From positions 1 to 18,309 of the forward strand of contig JBGQGW010000041.1 of assembly GCA_041497605.1 (NCBI GenBank): DNA of 18,309 bases, written 5' to 3'. The notes under the pieces are model-generated. The model searched no databases. It saw only the letters and a program-made list of their open reading frames with translations, and had not been told where the DNA came from. Both the position numbers and the translations under genes were made by a program. This stretch comes from JBGPTK01 sp041497605. GTDB lineage: Bacteria; Acidobacteriota; Terriglobia; Acidiferrales; UBA7541. Within the stretch, counting starts at the first letter, position 1. Each line of letters opens with the position of its first letter. Positions 1 through 6,186 of the stretch are shown piece by piece.

Positions 1-1128
1 CGTTTGTGGGTCCAGGCGAAACAAATGGGACGCTGTTTTCTGCAGACCTTGGAAATAAATGCCGTCCGGCCCCCAGTCCACCATCCGCGGATCTTCATCG
101 AACTTCGCTGTCAGGTCTTGCACGTCGGCGGGACTAGACGCAGGCTTCGTGAGCGCGCCATCCACATTCACAACCGCAATGTGGTTATTGGCGTAGTAAA
201 AATAGCGCTGCGCGAGTGCCGTCGAAAAAGCAATCTGCTTTCCGTCCGGCGAAAAGATCGGGTCGGAATCCGGGCCTTCGAGCGCCACGATTTTGTGCAC
301 GGCATTCTCGTGCGCTAAATCGGCAAGATAGATATCCGAGTCTCCGGAAAATGCCAATAACGGATTGTGAGTGGCGCTGAACGCGATGCGTGTGGAATCG
401 GGCGACCACGAGAAGTCGCGAACGTCCAGGGCGGGATCGCGCGTGATCGCACGCGCTTTCACCGGCGCTGAATTCATTTCCGCCGCTGCCACATCCACGG
501 TCCACAATTGATTCTGCGTGAAGTCCTGCTCGACGACTTCGTATTCGCTGTATTTTTGCTTGCGCTCTTTACTCGCCTTGGATGGCTCTGCGGCCGCCGT
601 GAATGCGATCTGCTTGCCGTCTTTCGACCACTCGAAACCGCCAACGTCGGTCGAGTGTTCGGTCAGTTGCCACGCTTCTCCGCCCTGCGCCGAGATCAGC
701 CAGATTTGCCGGCTCGCAGGCTTACCTTCCTCGGAAGCGCTTTCCTTTTTCTCTTCTTTTGCGGCAGGCGCTGAGGCGGCCCCTTTCGAAATCGAGTTCG
801 CTTCGCGTTCGGTCACAAACGCCAGCCAGCGCCCGTCCGGTGACCATGCTGCGCCCTCGCTCGATTTCTTTCCGCGCGTCAGTTGGATGCTTGTGCCTGA
901 CCCCAAATCCAGCAGCCAAATTTGCCGGATGTAGGCATTTTCCTTCCAGTCCGTTTCCCGCACGCTGTAAGCGATGTAGCGGCCATCGGGTGAGATGCGC
1001 GGGCCGCCCACAACCTTCAATTGAAGAATTTCATCCATTGTTGGCGCATGCTTCGTCTGCGCGCGAACCACTGCCGCAAGCGTCAGAACCGAAAAGAGCG
1101 CCAACCCCGCCACCTTCTGCCTTTTCAT
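1..1128 (-). CDS. Secreted S9-type peptidase / PD40 beta-propeller protein (3' end cut by window edge)
   Basis: Minus-strand frame open from the ATG at 1128 to the window edge (376 codons, no stop), so only the N-terminal part is present. Residues 1-24 form a signal peptide: basic start MKRQK, hydrophobic stretch, likely cleavage after VRA before Q. The rest is a beta-propeller with repeated PD40/TolB-type motifs: ISPDGRYIAY, WSPDGRWLAF, WSKDGKQIAF, WSPDSTRIAF, FSPDGKQIAF. In acidobacterial proteins of this layout an alpha/beta-hydrolase prolyl-oligopeptidase domain with Ser-Asp-His usually follows; it would lie outside the window, so catalysis is inferred. An insert rich in Ala, Lys and Glu sits between propeller blades (about residues 122-140). 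A GGAGG Shine-Dalgarno about 8 bases upstream supports the start. It is separated from the transhydrogenase by 138 bp and looks unrelated to the metabolic cassette. A TolB-like non-enzymatic protein is the alternative. Confidence 0.85.
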   Translation of the reverse strand, partial: MKRQKVAGLALFSVLTLAAVVRAQTKHAPTMDEILQLKVVGGPRISPDGRYIAYSVRETDWKENAYIRQIWLLDLGSGTSIQLTRGKKSSEGAAWSPDGRWLAFVTEREANSISKGAASAPAAKEEKKESASEEGKPASRQIWLISAQGGEAWQLTEHSTDVGGFEWSKDGKQIAFTAAAEPSKASKERKQKYSEYEVVEQDFTQNQLWTVDVAAAEMNSAPVKARAITRDPALDVRDFSWSPDSTRIAFSATHNPLLAFSGDSDIYLADLAHENAVHKIVALEGPDSDPIFSPDGKQIAFSTALAQRYFYYANNHIAVVNVDGALTKPASSPADVQDLTAKFDEDPRMVDWGPDGIYFQGLQKTASHLFRLDPQT

Positions 1129-1266
1129 CAAACATCCTCCGTCAAACTTTTAGGCGCCCCATGCTACACGATTGCCCTTTCGGAACAAAAGCTCACGTAC
1201 TCCTGCGTACGCGCGCAACTTCATGCCCTAATTGATCCGTTGGAAAGGAAGGCGGGCAAAATCGTC

Positions 1267-2652
1267 TTACAGTTTATTCAGGCCGTCGAGTCCAGCCACC
1301 TTGTAAGCCTCGGCAAAAGTGGGGTAATTGAAGACCGTGTCGCGGAAATAGTCGATCGTGCCGCCGAGGATTAAAACCGCTTGGCCGATGTGCACGATCT
1401 CGGCGGCGTTTTCGCCCATCGCGTGGACTCCGAGGATCTTTTTCGTATCCGGGTGAAACAGAATCTTCAGCATGCCGGTGTGGTCTCCCACGATCTGAGC
1501 CTTCGCGAGTTCCTCGTATTTTGAGATTCCCACCTCGAATGGGATCTTCGCATTGGTCAGCGACAATTCCGTTTGCCCGACCATCGAAATTTCGGGGATG
1601 GTGTAAATGCCGTACGGAAGCAGCGCCGGATTCATCTGAGCCGGGACGCCGAACATATGGCAACTCGCGAGCCTCCCCTGTTCCATCGAAGTCGCTGCCA
1701 GCGATGGAAACCCGATTACATCGCCGGCCGCATAGATATGCGGCACGGAAGTTTGGAAACTTTCGTTGACCACCAATTTCCCGCGCGCGCCCGCTTCGAG
1801 GCCAGCCACTTCCAGCTTAATAAGATCCGTATTCGCCTGCCGCCCCACGGCATAAAGCAAGCCATCGCCGTGAATGCGTTTGCCGCTCTCGAGGTGCGCC
1901 ACCACGCGGTTACGGTCGTCATATTCCACTTTCGTCACTTTCTCGCCCAGGCGGAAAATGGCGCCGTGGCGGCGCATGTGGTAACAGAGAGCTTCAACGA
2001 TTTCCGTGTCAACAAATTCGAGGAGCGTGGGACGCTGTTCAATCAGGGTAATCTCGACGCCCAGTGCCGTCAGCATCGAGGCGAACTCAAGGCCAATCAC
2101 TCCGCCTCCGACGATGATGAGTTCCTTCGGAATCTCTTCGATCTGAAAAAATTGGTCGCTCGAAAGCACGCGCTTTCCGTCAAACGGAATGTCGGGGTGC
2201 CGCGCCGGGCGGGTTCCACACGCAACCAGGACATGCTCGCCTTTGAGGATGTGAACTTCGCCTGCTCCTTCCACTTCCAGAGTGTGCGCGTCCACAAAAC
2301 GCGCCGTTCCCGCATAGAGATCGATCCCGTTTCGCCGGAGTTGGTCTCGAACGACGCCAATTTCTCGCTCGATTACCTGCAAGACCCGGTTTGCTAAATC
2401 GCGAAATGAAATTTTGTCTTTTACAACGTAGTCGCTTCCGTAAAAGGAGCGATGGCGCAGACCGGTCAAATGCAGAATTGCTTCTCGCAGAGTTTTACTG
2501 GGGACGGTGCCGCCATGGATGCACACTCCCCCGACCATGTCGCCACGGTCGATTACGGCCACGCGCTTGCCCAGTTTTGCCGCGGCAATCGCGCCTTTCT
2601 GCCCGGCAGGACCGCTGCCGATCACCAGGAGATCGTAGGGTTGGGAGTTCAT
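1267..2652 (-). CDS. sthA: Si-specific (soluble) NAD(P)+ transhydrogenase, SthA family
   Basis: Flavoprotein of 461 residues in the pyridine nucleotide-disulfide oxidoreductase superfamily; SthA interconverts NADPH/NAD+ and NADP+/NADH in the cytoplasm. FAD-binding Rossmann motif GSGPAG is at residues 12-17, a second dinucleotide motif GGGVIGLEFAS lies near 182, and the GDVIG FAD motif follows. The redox-centre region reads C44-I-H-G-G-T49: where lipoamide dehydrogenase has CxxxxC, the second Cys is Thr, as in E. coli SthA (CTHWGT). The C-terminus reads FNYPTFAEAYKVAGL, matching SthA (FNYPTMAEAYRVAAL) and lacking the His-Glu dyad of disulfide reductases. Length equals the family norm (about 465). 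The ribosome site is weak (GGAAAA). It is followed by the peptidase gene and preceded by a 96-bp gap, so it may be its own unit. It could balance NADPH/NADH from the aromatic-type catabolism upstream, but that is inference. Confidence 0.93.
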   Translation of the reverse strand: MNSQPYDLLVIGSGPAGQKGAIAAAKLGKRVAVIDRGDMVGGVCIHGGTVPSKTLREAILHLTGLRHRSFYGSDYVVKDKISFRDLANRVLQVIEREIGVVRDQLRRNGIDLYAGTARFVDAHTLEVEGAGEVHILKGEHVLVACGTRPARHPDIPFDGKRVLSSDQFFQIEEIPKELIIVGGGVIGLEFASMLTALGVEITLIEQRPTLLEFVDTEIVEALCYHMRRHGAIFRLGEKVTKVEYDDRNRVVAHLESGKRIHGDGLLYAVGRQANTDLIKLEVAGLEAGARGKLVVNESFQTSVPHIYAAGDVIGFPSLAATSMEQGRLASCHMFGVPAQMNPALLPYGIYTIPEISMVGQTELSLTNAKIPFEVGISKYEELAKAQIVGDHTGMLKILFHPDTKKILGVHAMGENAAEIVHIGQAVLILGGTIDYFRDTVFNYPTFAEAYKVAGLDGLNKL

Positions 2653-2715
2653 CGGATATTTTCCGCTGGGTCCTCTTCCTTCGAGTTGTGTCCGGGTGCG
2701 AAGGCTACTTAACGA

Positions 2716-2745
2716 ATGTTACAGCCAAATTACATGAACCCGCAA
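2716..2745 (-). promoter_or_regulatory. Candidate sigma70-like promoter for sthA
   Basis: On the minus strand a TTGCGG hexamer (2745-2740) is followed after 18 bases by TAACAT (2721-2716), a 3/6 and 4/6 match to the -35 and -10 consensus. It lies in the 96-bp gap between the methyltransferase stop and the sthA start, about 65 bp before the sthA ATG. Hexamer matches this weak occur by chance; no transcript data. Confidence 0.25.
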
Positions 2746-2748
2746 AAC

Positions 2749-4425
2749 CTATCGCGCCCCGGGAGCAGTGAAAAAATTGATGCTGACGGTGGCCAGTTCC
2801 GATGGCGGAAACTTGAATTGAAATCGTGGATTCGCTTCGAGCCCGGCTTCGCGCGCGCATTCCAGAAATACAGGAAGCTCGACTAAGTACTGATCCGAGA
2901 ATCCGTGAGTGCCGTCGTAGGCGACTGCGGGTGTCCGCTCCAAATTCGCCGCGGCAACCTCCGGAGGCAGCGTATGCAGCTCGAGTACGAGCAGCCCGAA
3001 CCGTCCCACGTAGGGCGCCCAGCGGCGCAAGTATCGAACCAGGTTTTCCTCTAACTCATCGGCGGGAATTTCCTCTCCAAAGTAATCGAAAACGCCACTC
3101 GATCTTCCTTTCCGGCTTCCTCGCACATAATTCGCCGGCGCCGAATACGGCCGATTATGATCGAGAAACGAGCGCACATGGAGCAAGTCGTGGATATCGA
3201 GTCCGAGTTCTTCCAGATCGCCCGCCAATTGCGCGGGCCGATTGATGTCCCCGGCAATCACGTGATGCTCCGGAACTTCAGCTTTCCGCAGATTCTGCTT
3301 GGCCACTCGACGGGCAACCTTGTTGAAGTCCACCCCAACCAGGATCAACGGATATTTGTCCAGCACTTGGCCTCGAGCGGTCCGATTCTTCACCACGGAA
3401 TATAAATGTTCCAGGAAAGTTCCGTCCCCGCAGCCCATGTCGCAGATGCCTTGCGGCTGGCCTTCGAGTGGCCGGTTGAAAATCTCCACGAGGATCTCAT
3501 CCACCTTCTTGAAATAGGTTTTGTGCGCCCCTCCACTGCCCCACACGTTCATGCCCCGGTTGACGAGCATTTCAACGCCGCTCTCATCGACCCGTGGAAT
3601 GCGAGGATTCCCAAAAAGAAGGATACTCAACACATTCATCAGCGGGAGATAGGAAACGGTTACACCGTAGGAGGTTGCGATTTGGGCCGCATAAGAACCG
3701 CACGGAGTCAGGCAGACCTGATTCCCTTCACGAGCGATCCAACCCTGTGTTGCCAGCAGGTCAAGCAAGCATGAGAGACTCGCCGGATTCCCGGCAAGAT
3801 CATTGATCTCCACTGGCCCTCTTTCAAGTTGAGCCAGGACATTACCCCGGGCCAGCGCGACCATGGCCGGACCAACTAGAATGCCGTCCAGGTGCCTGAG
3901 AACCTGTTCCCGTACTTTCGCTTCGATTGGATCGGCGGCGCTCCCGATTCCCCAACGCTCTCGCGCTCGATCAACCAGGCTTTGAAGAGACGGAAGAATT
4001 GGCTCATCCGATTTACCGAACAGAAAATCTTCCAGGAAGATCGCCTTCGGCAGGAAAGCGGTCGCTTCCGCATACAACGGAGGCGCAAGCCGTATTGCAA
4101 TCTTTCCCTCGGGGGTCAGTGCGTACGCGGGAGCCTCCCCGTCCGCGCCTTTGCGTTGCATCAGCCAGCCATGGGAGGCGAGCAGTCGAAGAGCGATATG
4201 CAAATAGCCTCTGTTGCCGTGCGTTCGCTTCACAATTTGTTCGAGTTCCACCCACTCGGAAGGATTATCGAAGAGTTCAAACACTCCCCGCTCCCACAGC
4301 GCCTTCATGGTGGGAGCCAGAACGGTGCCGGCAAGGTGGCCGAAGAGGATCGTTCGGACCTGAGTTCTCTCGTCTTCCGATAGGGACATATGCAATCCTG
4401 CGGTTTGCGCCAAATCCTTCAACAT
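2749..4425 (-). CDS. SAM-dependent methyltransferase with tandem winged-helix-like N-terminus
   Basis: Protein of 558 residues. The C-terminal half (about 300-558) is a class I SAM methyltransferase: motif I DMGCGDGTF at 329-337, an acidic strand end GVDF near 364-367, then RSFLDHNRPY at 418-427. His423, His484 and the THGFSDQY segment at 506-513 recall a polyketide-tailoring methyltransferase group (AprA-MT1-like, metal-dependent), but I assign this from memory of motifs only. The N-terminal half holds two similar helical, winged-helix-like segments (about 25-109 and 177-248), each ending in a GW-[L/I] turn and a LTP-x-G strand-helix. The start at 4425 is preferred: AGGG lies about 8 bases upstream and the gene follows the MetE-like stop by 8 bp. 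A second in-frame ATG (4389) is possible. The close pairing with the MetE-like gene suggests a shared methyl-transfer task. Substrate unknown. Confidence 0.8.
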   Translation of the reverse strand: MLKDLAQTAGLHMSLSEDERTQVRTILFGHLAGTVLAPTMKALWERGVFELFDNPSEWVELEQIVKRTHGNRGYLHIALRLLASHGWLMQRKGADGEAPAYALTPEGKIAIRLAPPLYAEATAFLPKAIFLEDFLFGKSDEPILPSLQSLVDRARERWGIGSAADPIEAKVREQVLRHLDGILVGPAMVALARGNVLAQLERGPVEINDLAGNPASLSCLLDLLATQGWIAREGNQVCLTPCGSYAAQIATSYGVTVSYLPLMNVLSILLFGNPRIPRVDESGVEMLVNRGMNVWGSGGAHKTYFKKVDEILVEIFNRPLEGQPQGICDMGCGDGTFLEHLYSVVKNRTARGQVLDKYPLILVGVDFNKVARRVAKQNLRKAEVPEHHVIAGDINRPAQLAGDLEELGLDIHDLLHVRSFLDHNRPYSAPANYVRGSRKGRSSGVFDYFGEEIPADELEENLVRYLRRWAPYVGRFGLLVLELHTLPPEVAAANLERTPAVAYDGTHGFSDQYLVELPVFLECAREAGLEANPRFQFKFPPSELATVSINFFTAPGAR

Positions 4426-4433
4426 TGATTTCC

Positions 4434-5438
4434 CTAGGTCCGCCCCTCGAACAAATTCCTTCCCTCGACCAAAGCCCGCATTTTGCGGTCCGCCACGCTT
4501 CGCTGCAGCATCCAGAAACCGCAATCCGGATGGACGTAGCGCAGCCGCTTTTCTCCCAGTGTCTTTGCGATGTGCTCGATGCGCGCGGCGATCAACTCCG
4601 GAGTCTCCACTTCGTTGTCCTTGATATCCACCAATCCGATTCCCAGGCGAATCTTGGGATCGAGATCGGAAAACACAGCCAGCTCCTCGTATCCCCGCCG
4701 CGCGAACTCCAGAACCAGGTGGTCCGTCCGCAACGAATTCAGAAACGGAATCAGATCGCGCCAAAAACCTTTCAGCATTTGCTGGCCGCCATAATTGCCG
4801 AAACAAATGTGCACGCCCTTTTCGTTTAGGATTCCGTCGAGCACGTGATTGATGGCTTCAGCGGCCCAGGGCGCGTCCTGCGGATAACCGACGATGCAGG
4901 CTTCGTCCAATTGCACGTCATCGGCTTCCACCAACTCCAACTGCCGGCGGAGGACTGCGGCAATATCCATCGCCAGATCGGCTACATCTTTATAAAAACA
5001 ATTGGTCAGGACTCTGGCCAGCATGTGCGGACCGGTGCAGGTAAATTTCAGCGGTGCTTTCGTCAGCGCGCGGGCAAATTCGTAATCCCTCGGCAGGTTC
5101 AGAGTTCCCTCTCCGATCTTGCCGACCACCATTCCGGCGGTGAGAAGCCGGTATCCCGAAGCCCGGTCGGATCGGAAGCGGTCAAAATCCGATAGTGTGA
5201 AATGTTTCCGGATTCCGTCCATCTGCGAGACGAAATAGTCCACCATCCCGTTGGTCTCCGGATGGCTTGGGTCGAAGCGCATCAGCTCTCCATCGGACAC
5301 CAGATCGAGCCCGGCGAGCTCTTGTGTCTTCAACACGGCCATCACCGCGTCGCGCAGCACCAACCGTGAAGTATTTCCCACCAGCCACGAAGGAACGGGA
5401 TAGCTGCCCACCACTGTCGTCTTGATTCGGGGTGTCAT
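4434..5438 (-). CDS. MetE-core (cobalamin-independent methionine synthase C-terminal domain) family protein
   Basis: Protein of 334 residues covering only the catalytic barrel of MetE; full MetE is about 750. Members move a methyl or alkyl group to a zinc-bound thiol (homocysteine, or coenzyme M in epoxyalkane:CoM transferase). The putative zinc ligands are all present: His210 and Cys212 (GVHICFGNYG), Glu244 (LVLEF), Cys306 (HPDCGF). Further MetE signatures are VGSYP at 10-14, DGE near 49-51 followed by NGMVDYF (compare MetE NDMVEYF), and QLDEA at 177-181 (compare QIDEP). The absence of the N-terminal barrel suggests it does not use folylpolyglutamate like classical MetE; archaeal-type core MetE, a CoM-type transferase or a novel thiol alkyltransferase are options. 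GGAGA about 8 bases before the ATG supports the start. It is the first gene of a two-gene unit with the SAM methyltransferase and follows a hairpin-rich spacer, so it may have its own promoter. Confidence 0.85.
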   Translation of the reverse strand: MTPRIKTTVVGSYPVPSWLVGNTSRLVLRDAVMAVLKTQELAGLDLVSDGELMRFDPSHPETNGMVDYFVSQMDGIRKHFTLSDFDRFRSDRASGYRLLTAGMVVGKIGEGTLNLPRDYEFARALTKAPLKFTCTGPHMLARVLTNCFYKDVADLAMDIAAVLRRQLELVEADDVQLDEACIVGYPQDAPWAAEAINHVLDGILNEKGVHICFGNYGGQQMLKGFWRDLIPFLNSLRTDHLVLEFARRGYEELAVFSDLDPKIRLGIGLVDIKDNEVETPELIAARIEHIAKTLGEKRLRYVHPDCGFWMLQRSVADRKMRALVEGRNLFEGRT

Positions 5439-5654
5439 GTTTTTCTCTCCAGCTACAGCCTGTCTCCTAAATGGTTTTTAGGGGGTCGGAGCTTCGGTTC
5501 CGACATAGCAGCCCTCAAAAACTCGGGCTTTAGCCCCTGAAGCGCACGGATTCGTGCTCGCTGCCATTTATGAGATGGCTTGTAGTTACTTGTGCGCGAA
5601 GCCTTTGATTCAACTGCCGCTTGCATCCCTTGATGCTTCGCTCGAATCCCCGCC
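5439..5654. other. Gene-free spacer between the thioesterase and MetE-like genes
   Basis: About 216 bp with no supportable gene. The half nearer the MetE-like gene carries three hairpins (separate entry); the half nearer the thioesterase shows no clear structure. It is the largest intergenic gap in the window and the most likely boundary between the catabolic operon and the MetE/methyltransferase unit. Confidence 0.6.
5485..5557. repeat. Palindromic intergenic element: three consecutive hairpins
   Basis: Three inverted repeats lie within 73 bp. Hairpin A (5485-5504): GTCGGAGC, loop TTCG, GTTCCGAC, an 8-bp stem with one G-T pair and a C(UUCG)G tetraloop on the plus strand. Hairpin B (5525-5536): GGGC, TTTA, GCCC; on the minus strand it is followed after GAG by five Ts, so it could end transcription of the upstream operon. 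Hairpin C (5544-5557): GCACG, GATT, CGTGC. The cluster resembles REP-like intergenic elements common in large soil genomes. Only one copy is in the window, so repetitiveness is inferred. Confidence 0.55.
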
Positions 5655-6086
5655 TTACCTCTCGTCCGGCGAACTCGAAAATTTCTCCTTCACTTCCCGG
5701 GGAATGCTTTGGCTCTTGAATCGCACCGGATCGTCCGCCGTTCGCACCACCCATACGCGCTTCTCAATCACTTCCACTGCCAGGATATCGCCTTTGAAAA
5801 GTTGGTGCTTAACGGAGAAACTGCTGCGCCCCCATTCAGCCACTGCAGATTCCACCACCACCTGATCGCCGAATTGTGAAGGCACGAGAAACCGCGCCTT
5901 GGCCTCGACCAGGGGAATCCCGGCGATTCCGTACATCTTCTGCATCTGCGGCTGGGGCAAGCCGGCGCGTTCGAATAAGGCGTTCGTGCACGCATCCACA
6001 AATTCAAAATAGCGCGGGAAATAAACGATTCCACCAGGGTCGCAATCTCCCCATTCGATGCGCAGTTCCCTCTTATTGATCAGCAT
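5655..6086 (-). CDS. Acyl-CoA thioesterase, 4-hydroxybenzoyl-CoA thioesterase (hotdog) family
   Basis: Protein of 143 residues, close to the 141 of Pseudomonas 4-hydroxybenzoyl-CoA thioesterase. The active-site loop reads EWGDCDPGGIVYFPRYFEFVD (residues 11-31), matching the Pseudomonas enzyme's EFGDCDPAGIVWYPNY; the second Asp of that loop (Asp16 here, Asp17 there) is the catalytic residue. A single hotdog domain is expected to assemble as a cytoplasmic tetramer and hydrolyse aryl- or acyl-CoA. AGGGA about 5 bases before the ATG supports the start. It lies 100 bp after the feruloyl-CoA-synthase-like gene, probably in the same transcript. In the pathway it could release a free acid from the CoA intermediate made by that ligase or recover trapped CoA. 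Substrate specificity cannot be read from the sequence; other members act on short-chain or phenylacetyl-type thioesters. Confidence 0.87.
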   Translation of the reverse strand: MLINKRELRIEWGDCDPGGIVYFPRYFEFVDACTNALFERAGLPQPQMQKMYGIAGIPLVEAKARFLVPSQFGDQVVVESAVAEWGRSSFSVKHQLFKGDILAVEVIEKRVWVVRTADDPVRFKSQSIPREVKEKFSSSPDER

Positions 6087-6186
6087 TTCGTCCCTTTAGA
6101 GCGCGTTCTCGGGTAGCGGCGCGATCCTTCGCCCGCTTCGAATCAACGCGGTGTGAACCTTTAGCGCAAGTTTACGCGGCTCCCGC

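Noticed and set aside
1573..2397. Plus-strand 274-codon open frame
   Set aside because: Antisense to the clearly conserved transhydrogenase gene, with no recognisable motif.
1267..2652. Dihydrolipoamide dehydrogenase or mercuric/glutathione reductase
   Set aside because: The second redox Cys is Thr49 and the C-terminal His-Glu dyad is missing; the pattern fits SthA.
4426..4806. Upstream extension of the SAM methyltransferase frame to 4806
   Set aside because: The extension lies inside the well-supported MetE-like gene in another frame, its translation has no family features, and a start at 4425 has a good ribosome site.
4434..5438. Classical full-length MetE methionine synthase
   Set aside because: Only the C-terminal barrel is present (334 residues) and the length is that of stand-alone core-MetE proteins.
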